Assembly (NCBI RefSeq): GCF_021952865.1
Contig: NZ_CP040792.1
Span: 1,922,001 to 1,986,000 of the forward strand
From: Clavibacter californiensis
GTDB taxonomy: Bacteria > Actinomycetota > Actinomycetes > Actinomycetales > Microbacteriaceae
DNA: 64,000 nucleotides
Direction: 5' to 3'
Shown in pieces: positions 43,770 to 51,770 of this stretch. The notes beneath the pieces were generated by a model. That model ran no database searches, was not told the DNA's origin, and worked only from the letters and a program-made list of their open reading frames with translations. The first letter of the stretch is position 1. Each line of letters starts with the position of its first letter. The position numbers and the translations under genes were made by a program.

Positions 43770-45332
43770 GTGCGGCGGCCGGGCCGTCGCACCCCGTCGG
43801 TCGCCGCGTCGCGCGTCCCGCTCGCAGGACCCGATGCGACGGCCGACGCGGCGGGCGGAGCGTCCGTCCGGGCCGAGGGCTGGGGCTGGCGGCACGCGGG
43901 CCGGAGCGCCTGGGCGGTCCGCGACGTCGACCTGGTCATCGAGCCGGGGGAGCGGGTGCTGCTCCTCGGCGCGTCCGGCGCGGGGAAGACGACGCTCATG
44001 CACGCCCTCGCGGGCGTCCTCGGCGGCGACGACGAGGGGGAGACCCGCGGCAGCCTGCTCGTCGACGGGCAGGATCCGGCCGTCCGCCGCGGCCGCGCGG
44101 GCCTCGTGCTGCAGGATCCGGACGCGCAGGTGATCCTCTCCCGTGTCGGCGACGACGTCGCGTTCGGCTGCGAGAACCTCGGCGTCCCGCGCGACGAGAT
44201 CTGGATCCGCGTCCGCGCCGCGCTCGACGCCGTCGGGCTCGAGGTCGCCCTCGACCGCTCCACGACCGCGCTCTCCGGCGGGCAGAAGCAGCGTCTCGCC
44301 CTCGCCGGCGTCCTCGCGATGCGGCCCGGGCTCCTCCTCCTCGACGAGCCGACCGCCAACCTCGACCCGGAGGGCGTCGGGGAGGTGCGGCGCGCCGTCG
44401 AGTCCGTGGTCGAGCGGAGCGGCGCCACCCTCGTCGTCATCGAGCACCGGGTCGCCGTGTGGCAGGACCTCGTCGACCGGGTCGTCGTGCTCGGAGCGGA
44501 CGGCGGGATCCTCGCCGACGGCGCGCCGGACGACGTCCTCCACGACCAGGGTGCGTCCCTCGCGGCCGCGGGCGTCTGGGTGCCGGGACGGGAGCCCTCA
44601 GCGCCCGCCCGGGAGCGTGCCGAGCCCGCGCCGCTCCTCCGCGCGGACGGGCTCGCGATCGGCAGGGGCGGCGCGCGCGGCACCGCGGTCGCCGACGGGA
44701 TCGGCGTCGCGCTGGCGTCGGGCCGCGTCACCGCCCTCACCGGCCCGAACGGCGGCGGCAAGAGCACGCTCGCGCTCACGCTCGGCGGCCTGCTGCCCGC
44801 GATGTCCGGCCGGGTCGGCGCGGAGGCGGCCCTGGCCGACGGCCTCGGCGCGGATCCCGCCACCTGGCGCTCGCGCGAGCTCGCGGCACGCATCGGCACC
44901 GTGTTCCAGGACCCGGAGCACCAGTTCCTCGCCGGCACCGTGCGCGCCGAGCTCGAGGTCGGGCCGCGTGCGGTGGGCATGGATCCCGCCCACGCCGACC
45001 GCCGCGTCGACGAGCTGCTCGTGCGCCTGCGGCTCGACGGCCTCGCGCAGGCCAACCCCTTCACCCTCTCCGGCGGGGAGAAGCGGCGCCTGTCGGTGGC
45101 GACCGCCCTCGCGACCGCGCCGCGCCTCCTCGTCCTCGACGAGCCGACCTTCGGGCAGGACGCCCGCACCTGGGCCGAGCTCGTCGCGCTCCTCGCCGAC
45201 CTCGTCGACCGCGACGGCGTCGGGGTCCTCGCCGTCACGCACGACGCGGAACTCGTCCGCGCGCTGGCGGACGACGTCCTCCGCCTCGACACCGCCTCCG
45301 GCCGGGCGGCCCGTCTGGAGGTCGTGCGATGA
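43770..45332 (+). CDS. ykoD: ECF transporter duplicated ATPase YkoD
   Basis: Predicted 520 aa, two fused ABC ATPase domains. Walker A motifs GASGAGKTT (about 68) and GPNGGGKST (about 325), signature motifs LSGGQKQRLALAG and LSGGEKRRLSVAT, and Walker B LLLLDEPTANLD and LVLDEPTFGQD are all intact, so both halves should hydrolyse ATP. It energises thiamine-precursor uptake with YkoE and YkoC. The GTG at 43770 follows the ykoE stop by 2 bases. Confidence 0.9.
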   Translation: MRRPGRRTPSVAASRVPLAGPDATADAAGGASVRAEGWGWRHAGRSAWAVRDVDLVIEPGERVLLLGASGAGKTTLMHALAGVLGGDDEGETRGSLLVDGQDPAVRRGRAGLVLQDPDAQVILSRVGDDVAFGCENLGVPRDEIWIRVRAALDAVGLEVALDRSTTALSGGQKQRLALAGVLAMRPGLLLLDEPTANLDPEGVGEVRRAVESVVERSGATLVVIEHRVAVWQDLVDRVVVLGADGGILADGAPDDVLHDQGASLAAAGVWVPGREPSAPARERAEPAPLLRADGLAIGRGGARGTAVADGIGVALASGRVTALTGPNGGGKSTLALTLGGLLPAMSGRVGAEAALADGLGADPATWRSRELAARIGTVFQDPEHQFLAGTVRAELEVGPRAVGMDPAHADRRVDELLVRLRLDGLAQANPFTLSGGEKRRLSVATALATAPRLLVLDEPTFGQDARTWAELVALLADLVDRDGVGVLAVTHDAELVRALADDVLRLDTASGRAARLEVVR

Positions 45333-46123
45333 GCGCCGCTCCGTCCTCCGTGGTCCTCACCGCTCGCGCCACCGGCCTCGCCGCCATCAACCCCGTCGCG
45401 CGCCTCGCGGCGGCCCTCCTGCTGACCCTGGTCCTCGTGCTGAGCCTCGACGTGGTCTCCGCGGGCGCGGCGCTGCTGCTCGAGCTGCTCCTCCTGCCGT
45501 TGGCGGGGATCCGGCCGCGCGCCTTCCTCGTCCGAGGGATCCCGATCTGGATCGCGGCCCCCGGCGCGGGCCTCACGATCCTGCTCTACGGACGCACGTC
45601 CGGCGAGGTGTACGCGCAGTTCCTGCTCGTGGTCGTCACCGAGGGCTCGGTGCTGCTCGCGGTGGCGACCACGCTGCGCGTCCTGGCGATCGGCGTCGCG
45701 TCGCTCGTGCTCTTCACGGACGTGGATCCCACGGACCTCGCCGACGGCCTCGCCCAGATCGCGCGCCTGCCGTCCCGCTTCGTCCTCGGCGCGCTCGCGG
45801 GTGTCCGGCTCGTCGGCCTCCTCCTCGACGACTGGCGCTCGCTCGAGCTCGCCCGACGCGCACGGGGCGTCGCCGACCGCGGCCGCATCCGCCGGTTCGC
45901 CGGGCAGGCCTTCGCGCTCCTCGTGCTCTCGATCCGCCGCGGCAGCAAGCTGGCCACCGCGATGGAGGCCCGCGGGTTCGGCGGCTCCATCGCCCGCACG
46001 TGGGCCAGGCCCAGCGTCGTCGGTCGGCGCGAGGTGCTCGTCGTGACCGTGGCCGTGCTCGTGGCCGCCTGCGCGGTGACGGCCGCCGTCGCCGCCGGGA
46101 CGTGGGGCTCCGTTGCGGCCTGA
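45329..46123 (+). CDS. ykoC: ECF transporter T component YkoC
   Basis: Predicted 264 aa with several membrane helices (LAAALLLTLVLVLSL, VVSAGAALLLELLLLPLAG and others). The coupling-helix motifs appear as ELARRARGV and AMEARGFGG, the paired Ala-Arg-Gly motifs by which T components grip the ATPases. It begins with an ATGA overlap with ykoD, giving tight stoichiometry. Confidence 0.9.
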   Translation: MSAAPSSVVLTARATGLAAINPVARLAAALLLTLVLVLSLDVVSAGAALLLELLLLPLAGIRPRAFLVRGIPIWIAAPGAGLTILLYGRTSGEVYAQFLLVVVTEGSVLLAVATTLRVLAIGVASLVLFTDVDPTDLADGLAQIARLPSRFVLGALAGVRLVGLLLDDWRSLELARRARGVADRGRIRRFAGQAFALLVLSIRRGSKLATAMEARGFGGSIARTWARPSVVGRREVLVVTVAVLVAACAVTAAVAAGTWGSVAA

Positions 46124-46661
46124 CCCGGGGGAGCATCGCCCGGCGCTGGTCCTCGTCGACGGCCCGTCCGGCTCCGGCAAGTCGACCCTCGCCGACGTCC
46201 TCGTCCGCGGCGGCGACCCGGACGCGGGGCTGCCGCCGGGAGCGCAGCTCCTGCGTCTCGACGACGTCTACCCCGGCTGGGACGGCCTCGAGGCGGCGTC
46301 CCGGCACCTCGAGCGCCACGTGCTGCAGGAGATGCATCCTCGCGGACGCCCCCGGTGGCGCCGCTGGGACTGGGCCTCCGATGCGCCCGCGGAGTGGCGC
46401 GACCTCGACCCGGCGCGCCCGCTCGTGGTCGAGGGCTGCGGATCCCTGACCCGGGTCTCCGCGCACCTGGCCACGCGCCGCATCTGGGTCGAGGCCGACG
46501 ACGCCGTGCGCCGGGCCCGCGCCATCGCGCGCGACGGGGAGTCCTTCGCCGTCGAGTGGGAGCGCTGGGACGCGCAGTGGCGCGCGCACGTCGACCGGGA
46601 GGATCCGCGCGCCCTGTCCGACGTCGTCGTCCGCACGGACGCCGTCGCGGCGGCCGGGTAG
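46113..46661 (+). CDS. Small P-loop NTPase (uridine-kinase-like)
   Basis: Predicted 182 aa. VLVDGPSGSGKSTLADVL is a Walker A near the N-terminus, LLRLDDVYPGWDGL a DDxY segment typical of nucleoside/phosphoribulokinase-type kinases, and PLVVEGCGSLT a later strand. The lid region IWVEADDAVRRARAIARDG resembles small nucleoside kinases. The substrate is unknown. A TTG start at 46113, inside the end of ykoC, is the only start that keeps the P-loop; its TAG stop is part of the next gene's -10 box. Confidence 0.7.
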   Translation: MRPDPGEHRPALVLVDGPSGSGKSTLADVLVRGGDPDAGLPPGAQLLRLDDVYPGWDGLEAASRHLERHVLQEMHPRGRPRWRRWDWASDAPAEWRDLDPARPLVVEGCGSLTRVSAHLATRRIWVEADDAVRRARAIARDGESFAVEWERWDAQWRAHVDREDPRALSDVVVRTDAVAAAG

Positions 46662-46664
46662 CCT
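46659..46664 (+). promoter_or_regulatory. -10 box that contains the upstream stop codon
   Basis: TAGCCT lies 6 nt before the ATG at 46671, with no Shine-Dalgarno between. The TAG is also the stop codon of the kinase gene ending at 46661. Confidence 0.55.
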
Positions 46665-46670
46665 GATGCC

Positions 46671-46943
46671 ATGACCGATTCCGCACCGTCCGACGTCCGC
46701 TACCTCGCCGTCTTCGCCGACGGCCCCCTCGAGGGCACCACCGAGACCCGCGTCCTCGTCGACGGCCAGCACGACGAGACCATCAGCACGATGTCGGCCG
46801 TGGAGGGCAAGGAATCCCTGTTCCAGTACCGCGCCGGCGAGGTGTCCGAGGTCGCGGGCGAGCAGCGCGTCACCTACACGTACGTGGCCGACGGGAGCGA
46901 CGACGTCCTCGGCGAGGGCGACGACGAGTCCCTCGAGCTCTGA
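46671..46943 (+). CDS. Small acidic hypothetical protein
   Basis: Predicted 90 aa, very acidic (many Asp/Glu at the C-terminus, GEGDDESLEL). The core alternates strands (VRYLAVFADGPLEG, TETRVLVDGQHDETISTM, FQYRAGEVSEVAGEQRVTYTYVADG) as in a small beta-sheet. I recognise no family. Leaderless-type promoter at 46659-46664. Confidence 0.7.
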   Translation: MTDSAPSDVRYLAVFADGPLEGTTETRVLVDGQHDETISTMSAVEGKESLFQYRAGEVSEVAGEQRVTYTYVADGSDDVLGEGDDESLEL

Positions 46944-46977
46944 CACCCGGCACGCACGGCGCCTGAGCGCCGCACCC

Positions 46978-47012
46978 ACGACCCCGGCCCGCGACGCGGC
47001 AGCCGGGGTCGT
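46978..47012. terminator. Bidirectional terminator hairpin
   Basis: A perfect 11-bp stem, ACGACCCCGGC (46978-46988) with GCCGGGGTCGT (47002-47012), and a 13-nt loop. It sits between the convergent acidic-protein gene and the metallopeptidase gene. Confidence 0.65.
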
Positions 47013-47038
47013 CGTGCGTCCGGGCCGCTTCGGGGGCC

Positions 47039-47389
47039 TCAGGCCCAGCCGAGCTCGTGCAGCCGGTCGTCGTCGATGCCGTGGAAGTGCGCGATCTCGT
47101 GCACGAGCGTGACGTGCACGAGGTCGCGCAGCGCGTCCAGGTCCTCTGCCTCGTGCAGGTGCGGCTCGCGGTAGACGACGATGCGGTCCGGCATCTCGCC
47201 GAACCCGTACTGCCCCCGCTCGGTCATGGCGACCCCGTCGTAGAGGCCGAGCAGGTCGAGCGAGCCGTCCTCGGGGCGGTCCTCGACGACGAAGACGACG
47301 TTGTCGAGCCCGTCCACCATCTCGTCCGGCAGCGCGTCGAGCTCGTCGACGACCAGTCGCTCGAATTCGTCGGGTTCGCAGTGCAGCAC
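47039..47389 (-). CDS. Metallopeptidase family protein (zincin-like)
   Basis: Predicted 116 aa. HEIAHFHGIDDDRLHELGW is an HExxHxxGxxD zinc-protease motif in the last 25 residues, and FERLVVDELDALPDEMVDGLDNVVFVVEDRP is the usual N-terminal half of the small actinobacterial metallopeptidase family (PF06262 type). Substrate unknown; cytoplasmic. I prefer the GTG at 47389, six bases downstream of GAGGCT; ATG at 47413 or GTG at 47407 would add up to eight residues. Confidence 0.8.
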   Translation of the reverse strand: MLHCEPDEFERLVVDELDALPDEMVDGLDNVVFVVEDRPEDGSLDLLGLYDGVAMTERGQYGFGEMPDRIVVYREPHLHEAEDLDALRDLVHVTLVHEIAHFHGIDDDRLHELGWA

Positions 47390-47460
47390 GGATCCAGCCT
47401 CGCACACGCGCATGCGGCGGAGCCCGGCCGCGGCGAGGCCCTGCCGTGCGGGCCAGCGGA

Positions 47461-47503
47461 GACGACGGAGGGGGACACGACGGAGGGGGAGACGACGGAA
47501 GGG
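47461..47503. repeat. Imperfect 15-base tandem repeat x3
   Basis: Units at 47461, 47476 and 47491 share an ACGACGGA core followed by a G-run; the third unit diverges after its tenth base and runs into the tRNA terminator stem. The array lies in the 149-base gap between the metallopeptidase start and tRNA-His, so it could affect expression of the peptidase gene. Confidence 0.7.
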
Positions 47504-47532
47504 CCGGGACCCTCTCGGATCCCGGCCCTTCC
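47497..47532 (-). terminator. Terminator of tRNA-His
   Basis: A perfect 13-bp stem (47497-47509 with 47520-47532) and a 10-nt loop, starting a few bases beyond the tRNA 3' end on the minus strand. No T-run follows. Confidence 0.65.
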
Positions 47533-47538
47533 CGGTGG

Positions 47539-47612
47539 GGTGGACGACGGGGCTCGAACCCGCGACTTCCGGCTCCACAAGCCAGCGCTCTGCCAACTGA
47601 GCTACGCCCACC
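47539..47612 (-). tRNA. tRNA-His (GTG)
   Basis: Minus-strand cloverleaf: acceptor GTGGGCG pairs with CGTCCAC (one G-U), D arm GCTC...GAGC, anticodon arm CTGGC-TTGTGGA-GCCGG with anticodon GTG, and T arm CGCGG-GTTCGAG-CCCCG with two mismatched or wobble positions. A G at 47612 can pair with discriminator C at 47539, giving the extra G-1:C73 pair specific to tRNA-His. CCA follows in the genome at 47538-47536. The likely promoter is TAGTAT at 47658-47653. Confidence 0.93.
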
Positions 47613-47652
47613 ATGCGGCCGATCCCGCTCTCGCGGACGGCCATGGAAGAGG

Positions 47653-47658
47653 ATACTA
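47653..47658 (-). promoter_or_regulatory. -10 box of tRNA-His overlapping the orn stop
   Basis: TAGTAT (47658-47653) lies about 41 nt before the tRNA 5' end. Its TAG is the stop codon of the oligoribonuclease gene on the same strand. Confidence 0.5.
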
Positions 47659-48276
47659 CAGCCGCGCGGCCCACGCGGACGTCACGTCCGCGGAGATGGC
47701 CTGCACGTCGTCCGTGGCGGGCCCCGGCGCCGGGACGAACGCCGCGCGCCGGTAGTACTCCAGCTCGCGGATCGACTCGAGGATGTCGGCGAGGGCGCGG
47801 TGTCCGCCGTTCTTCGCGGGGGAGTTGAAGTAGATCCGGGGGAACCACTCCTTCGCGAGCACCTTGATGGAGGAGACGTCGACGCTGCGGTAGTGGAGGT
47901 GCGCGTCGACGCGGGGCATGTACTTCGCGAGGAACGCGCGGTCGGTGCCGATGGTGTTGCCCGCGATGGGGGCCTTGCCGCCGTTCGGCACGTGCTGCAG
48001 CAGGTACTCGAGCACCGCGAACTCGGCGTCGGCCAGGCTCACGCCCGACGGGATCTCCTCGAGCAGCCCCGAGGAGCGGTGCATCTCGGTGACGAACTCG
48101 CCCATGTTGGCGAGCGCCGCGGGGTCGGGATTGATCACGATCGTGAAGCCGTCGTCGACGGGCACCAGGTCGAAGTCGGTGACGACCACCGCGACCTCCA
48201 CCAGCTCGTCGATCGCGAGGTCGAGCCCCGTCATCTCGCAGTCGATCCACACCAGCCGGTCCGCGTTGTTGCCCAT
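47656..48276 (-). CDS. orn: Oligoribonuclease
   Basis: Predicted 206 aa, a DEDDh 3'-5' exonuclease that degrades 2-5 nt RNAs and linear dinucleotides such as pGpG. WIDCEMTGLD (Asp12, Glu14), NTIGTDRAFLAKYMP (third Asp), and HRALADILESI (His and fourth Asp) complete the DEDDh set; YRSVDVSSIK is the usual dimer/active-site segment. TAGGAT is 6 nt before the ATG. A C-terminal Ala-rich extension of about 25 residues exceeds the E. coli length. Confidence 0.95.
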   Translation of the reverse strand: MGNNADRLVWIDCEMTGLDLAIDELVEVAVVVTDFDLVPVDDGFTIVINPDPAALANMGEFVTEMHRSSGLLEEIPSGVSLADAEFAVLEYLLQHVPNGGKAPIAGNTIGTDRAFLAKYMPRVDAHLHYRSVDVSSIKVLAKEWFPRIYFNSPAKNGGHRALADILESIRELEYYRRAAFVPAPGPATDDVQAISADVTSAWAARL

Positions 48277-48332
48277 CCCCCGATCCTATCGGCGGGCCGG
48301 GGCGGCCCCGATGCGCCGCCTACCATGGGGGA

Positions 48333-48548
48333 GTGATCACCCTCCTCGCCGTCCTCCTCATCGTCAACGGCGTCTGGAACGTCGTCGTGTGGCCGCAGTT
48401 CCTCAAGCGCGTCGCGACGGATCCCCGTGCCCGAGCCGCCGACGGGTCGCGTACGCCGTTCTTCACCGTGCACCTCGTGCTGGTCTCGGTCTCGCTGCTC
48501 CTCGCCCTCGTGTCGATCGTCGCCGCCGTCGCGGCGTTCCTCTCCTGA
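48333..48548 (+). CDS. Small two-helix membrane protein (SCO4848-like)
   Basis: Predicted 71 aa. Two hydrophobic segments ([24 protein letters not shown] and [28 protein letters not shown]) are joined by a short charged loop ([17 protein letters not shown]). This matches a conserved actinobacterial small membrane protein of unknown function. TACCAT is 6 nt before the GTG start. Confidence 0.75.
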   Translation: MITLLAVLLIVNGVWNVVVWPQFLKRVATDPRARAADGSRTPFFTVHLVLVSVSLLLALVSIVAAVAAFLS

Positions 48549-48607
48549 CCCCCGGCGAAGGCGCGCCAGCGGCGGACGCCGCGCCCGCGGGAGCGGAGGG
48601 CGTGCGC

Positions 48608-48913
48608 GTGGTCATGTACACCTCCCTCTTCTGCGTCCCGTGCCAGGCCACCCGGCGCGTGCTCGCGGACGTCCAGCGCGTCCTGCCCTGGCTCCCGGTG
48701 GAGGAGCTCGACGTCGCGGCGCACCCCGACCTGGCCGAGGCGGAGCGAATCCGGTCGACCCCGACGATCCTCGTGTCGGCCGGAGACCGGCAGGTGCTCC
48801 GCGCCGAGGGAGTGCCGACCGCGCCGCAGGTGCTGCAGGCCGTGGTGCGGGCCATGGACGGGCCGGCGCCGGCCGGCCCCTCGGGCCCCTCGGGGCGTCC
48901 GGACCCCGCGTAG
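48608..48913 (+). CDS. Glutaredoxin/thioredoxin-fold protein
   Basis: Predicted 101 aa. [17 protein letters not shown] has the redox CxxC (Cys9, Cys12), and RSTPTILV provides the cis-proline loop of the thioredoxin fold. It is glutaredoxin-sized and could be a mycoredoxin- or NrdH-like reductant, though its CVPC is not the standard CPWC of mycoredoxins. GTG at 48608 is 7 nt after GGAGGG; GTG at 48602 is too close. A Pro/Ser/Gly-rich tail follows. Confidence 0.7.
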   Translation: MVMYTSLFCVPCQATRRVLADVQRVLPWLPVEELDVAAHPDLAEAERIRSTPTILVSAGDRQVLRAEGVPTAPQVLQAVVRAMDGPAPAGPSGPSGRPDPA

Positions 48914-48927
48914 TACCCTCGTCTCGA

Positions 48928-49000
48928 CCCCCTGTAGCTCAATGGATAGAGCATCGGCCTTCTAATCCGACGGTTGCGCGTTCGAGTCGCGCCGGGGGGA
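48928..49000 (+). tRNA. tRNA-Arg (TCT)
   Basis: Acceptor CCCCCTG pairs with CGGGGGG (one G-U), D arm GCTC...GAGC, T arm GCGCG-TTCGAGT-CGCGC, discriminator A at 49000, and no encoded CCA. The anticodon loop CTTCTAA reads TCT. The anticodon stem TCGGC/TCCGA has a C-U mismatch at position 31:39. It begins only 14 bases after the upstream glutaredoxin-like stop, and TACCCT (48914-48919) would start transcription almost at the tRNA 5' end. Confidence 0.9.
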
Positions 49001-49041
49001 CCGACTGTCGGAAGCGCGGGATCGGCCGTAGATTTGAGCGC

Positions 49042-49863
49042 ATGCGCGACATCCAGTCACAGATCATCGCCGCCCTCGAGGTGCGCCCGACCATCGATCC
49101 CGCCGACGAGGTCCGCAAGCGCGTCGACTTCCTCAAGGCCTACCTCAGGTCCACCGGCGCGGAGGGCTTCGTCCTCGGCGTGAGCGGCGGGCAGGATTCG
49201 TCCCTCGCCGGGCGCCTGGCCCAGCTCGCGATCGAGGAGCTCGCGGCCGAGGGGCTCCTCGGCGAGTTCATCGCCGTCCGCCTGCCGTACGGCGTGCAGG
49301 CCGACGAGGAGGACGCGCAGCTGGCGCTCTCCTTCATCCAGCCGAAGTCGAGCGTCGTCTTCGACGTCAAGCGCGCCGTCGACGGCTTCTGGGCGGAGTA
49401 CGCCGACGCGGCCGGGCACGCGATGACCGACTTCACGAAGGGCAACGTCAAGGCGCGCTCGCGCATGGTCGCCCAGTACGCGCTGGCCGGGCAGGCGCGC
49501 CTGCTGGTGATCGGCACGGACCACGCGGCGGAGGCGGTCACGGGCTTCTTCACGAAGTACGGCGACGGCGGCGCGGACGTCCTCCCGCTCACGGGCCTCA
49601 CCAAGCGCCAGGGGCGCGCGTTGCTCGAGCACCTGGGGGCGCCGGAGCGCCTGTACCTCAAGGCCCCCACGGCGGATCTCCTCGACGACACCCCCGGTCA
49701 GACCGACGAGGCCAACCTCGGCCTCACCTACGCCGACATCGACGACTTCCTCGAGGGTCGCGACGTCGACGACGAGGTGGCCGAGGCGATCGAGGCGCGC
49801 TATGCGAGCACGGAGCACAAGAGGCGCGTCCCCGCGAGCATGTTCGACGACTGGTGGAAGTGA
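49042..49863 (+). CDS. nadE: Ammonia-dependent NAD+ synthetase
   Basis: Predicted 273 aa. It adenylates nicotinate adenine dinucleotide and amidates it with ammonia. [17 protein letters not shown] is the PP-loop (near residues 46-53), [24 protein letters not shown] the deamido-NAD site, and [38 protein letters not shown] the conserved loop of bacterial NadE. No glutaminase domain. TAGATT is 7 nt before the ATG, with no Shine-Dalgarno. Confidence 0.95.
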   Translation: MRDIQSQIIAALEVRPTIDPADEVRKRVDFLKAYLRSTGAEGFVLGVSGGQDSSLAGRLAQLAIEELAAEGLLGEFIAVRLPYGVQADEEDAQLALSFIQPKSSVVFDVKRAVDGFWAEYADAAGHAMTDFTKGNVKARSRMVAQYALAGQARLLVIGTDHAAEAVTGFFTKYGDGGADVLPLTGLTKRQGRALLEHLGAPERLYLKAPTADLLDDTPGQTDEANLGLTYADIDDFLEGRDVDDEVAEAIEARYASTEHKRRVPASMFDDWWK

Positions 49864-49880
49864 TCGCGGCCTGATCCGAC

Positions 49881-49920
49881 GACGACGCCCCGCACCTCCT
49901 CGGAGGTGCGGGGCGTCGTC
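49881..49920. terminator. Long perfect terminator hairpin
   Basis: A perfect 19-bp stem (49881-49899 with 49902-49920) with a 2-nt apex, 18 bases after the nadE stop and 22 before the end of the facing gene. It probably stops transcription from both sides. Confidence 0.8.
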
Positions 49921-49941
49921 ACGTGCCGGCGCGACTGCGCG

Positions 49942-50652
49942 TCAGCGGCGGTCTGCCTCCGCGGCGCGCGAGTTCGCCGCCGACGACGAGGGCACGGGCG
50001 GGCTGTACTGCTCGTCGGGGGACTCGACGCGACGCTCGGCGGCGGGCTGGTCGTCGGATCCGCTGCGCCACGGCACCGGCACGGGAGCGACGGCGGTCGG
50101 CTCCTCCGGGCGCGCCGCGTTGCGGGTGCCGGCGGTCGTGTCGGCGGCGGGCTGGTCGTCCTCGAACTGCCAGCGCGAGATGTCGCCCTGGAAGATCTTG
50201 CGCGCACGACCGGGGTGGTGCTGCCACTCGACCATGCGGTCGCGGAACTCGGCGAGCTGCGCGTCGAACTGGAAGCCGAAGCTGCCGCTGCCGCGCTTGA
50301 ACTCGGTGATCTCGTGCGCGGCCCAGGTGGCGGCCGTCGCCGCGCCCTTGACCGGGAGGAGGCGGATGCGGATGTCGGCCTCGCCCGCCGCGCGGTCGGC
50401 CAGCACGCGCTCCTGCGCCGTGAGGCCGTCCCAGACGGAGGCCTGGCGCGCCGCGTCCACGAGGACGCCGATGGCAGCCGCCTTCACCTCGCGGTCGTGC
50501 CGTGTGAGGATCCGCTGCGTGGCGCCACGCGCGATGACGGCGGCGAGCACGCCGGCGACCACGATGGCGACGAAGGGGACGACGACGCCGGAGAGGAGCT
50601 GCGTGCCCCGCTCGGACGCGAGGGCATCGAGGAGATCATTCCACCACTGCAT
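49942..50652 (-). CDS. Membrane-anchored hypothetical protein
   Basis: Predicted 236 aa. One strong hydrophobic segment near residues 18-42 (LLSGVVVPFVAIVVAGVLAAVIA) anchors it, followed by a cytoplasmic helical region (DREVKAAAIGVLVDAARQASVWDGL, then AHEITEFKRG and FQFDAQLAEFRDRMVEWQHHPGRARKIF) and an 80-residue Pro/Ala/Glu-rich tail. I recognise a common Microbacteriaceae architecture but no named function. TACGGT lies 6 nt before the ATG. Confidence 0.7.
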   Translation of the reverse strand: MQWWNDLLDALASERGTQLLSGVVVPFVAIVVAGVLAAVIARGATQRILTRHDREVKAAAIGVLVDAARQASVWDGLTAQERVLADRAAGEADIRIRLLPVKGAATAATWAAHEITEFKRGSGSFGFQFDAQLAEFRDRMVEWQHHPGRARKIFQGDISRWQFEDDQPAADTTAGTRNAARPEEPTAVAPVPVPWRSGSDDQPAAERRVESPDEQYSPPVPSSSAANSRAAEADRR

Positions 50653-50735
50653 GCGGCGACCGTACCCCGGGCCCAGGGCCGGATCCGGGAGGCCGGGCGG
50701 GCGCGTCGCCGCACCTGCTCACGGGCGGCGGCCGG

Positions 50736-50972
50736 TCAGAACCGCAGGCAGTCGACCGCGTCCTGCAGCGACCAGAAGTCGCCGAGCGGCAGGAACCCCT
50801 GCGCGTCGCGCCGGAGCCGCTTGGCGCGGAAGCGCTCGCCCTGCGGCTCGTGCATGCGCTCGACGTAGCCGAGGACCGCGCCGTCCGGACGGGTGACGCG
50901 CAGCAGCCCGTCGTGCAGCTCGCGGACCTGCACGGCCGAGCGGGCCAGGGGTGTGTAGGTGGTGCTGGGCAT
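50736..50972 (-). CDS. Small hypothetical protein
   Basis: Predicted 78 aa, no known family. Strands VQVRELHDGLLRVTRPDGAVLGYVERMHEPQGERFRAKRL are followed by a helix FWSLQDAVDCLRF, a beta-beta-beta-alpha pattern. GGAGG upstream of the ATG at 50972 fixes the start over a longer frame to 51137. The 51771 product shows a similar strand-turn-helix ending. Confidence 0.65.
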   Translation of the reverse strand: MPSTTYTPLARSAVQVRELHDGLLRVTRPDGAVLGYVERMHEPQGERFRAKRLRRDAQGFLPLGDFWSLQDAVDCLRF

Positions 50973-51142
50973 GGTGTCCTCCGTCCGTGCGCCGCCGGCC
51001 CGGCGATGTCTCGATGTCCCCGAAGCTACGGGCGACCACCGACATCCCGGACGCGCGGAATGGGATCCGTCCGGTGACGGTTCCCTCCCATGTCGACCAC
51101 CGCGGACCTCGCGCGCGCCGACGGGAAGTAGGTTCATCTCTC

Positions 51143-51670
51143 ATGCAGACATTCATCCTCGCCGGCGGCTGCTTCTGGTGCCTCGATGCGGTCTACCGCA
51201 CGCTCGACGGCGTCCAGGACGTCATCTCCGGATACATCGGCGGCCACACCGCCCACCCCTCCTACGACGCCGTGTGCACGGGCGCTACCGGGCATGCCGA
51301 GGCGGTGAAGGTGGTCTTCGACGAGGAGGTCATCCCCGCCGACGTCATCCTCGACGTGTTCTTCACGCTGCACGACCCGCGGCAGCTCAACCGACAGGGC
51401 GCCGACGTCGGCACCCAGTACCGGTCGGCCATGTTCCCCGCGGACGCCGAGCAGGAGCAGCTGTTCCGCGACGCGATCTCCCGCGCCGGCGAGCTGTGGG
51501 ACGGGACGCCCGTCACGACGATCGAGCCGCTCGGCACCTGGCACGACGCCGAGGACTACCACCAGGACTTCTTCGCGAAGAACCCGGGACAGGGCTACTG
51601 CAACGCGGTCGCCGTGCCCAAGGTGAACAAGGTGCGGAAGTCGTTCGCGCAGTACGTGCGCGCCGCCTGA
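51143..51670 (+). CDS. msrA: Peptide methionine-S-sulfoxide reductase
   Basis: Predicted 175 aa. It repairs methionine-S-sulfoxide in oxidised proteins. GGCFWCLDAVYR carries the catalytic Cys10 in the GCFWC motif, GYIGGHTAHPSYDAVCTGATGHAEAVKVVFD the substrate site, and GQGYCN near the C-terminus a probable resolving Cys. TAGGTT lies 8 nt before the ATG and there is no Shine-Dalgarno. The 170 bases upstream hold the divergent promoters of msrA and the small gene at 50736-50972. Confidence 0.95.
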   Translation: MQTFILAGGCFWCLDAVYRTLDGVQDVISGYIGGHTAHPSYDAVCTGATGHAEAVKVVFDEEVIPADVILDVFFTLHDPRQLNRQGADVGTQYRSAMFPADAEQEQLFRDAISRAGELWDGTPVTTIEPLGTWHDAEDYHQDFFAKNPGQGYCNAVAVPKVNKVRKSFAQYVRAA

Positions 51671-51682
51671 TCCACCCCTCGT

Positions 51683-51717
51683 CGACGCCCCGCGGCCTGT
51701 ACGTCCGCGGGGCGTCG
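51683..51717 (+). terminator. Terminator after msrA
   Basis: A perfect 13-bp stem (51683-51695 with 51705-51717) and a 9-nt loop, 13 bases after the msrA stop. TACCAT (51721-51726) just after it may be the -10 of the next gene. Confidence 0.7.
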
Positions 51718-51770
51718 GCGTACCATCGGCACGTCCGGGCGACGATGCCCGGCGAGGAGAGGCGACGACG

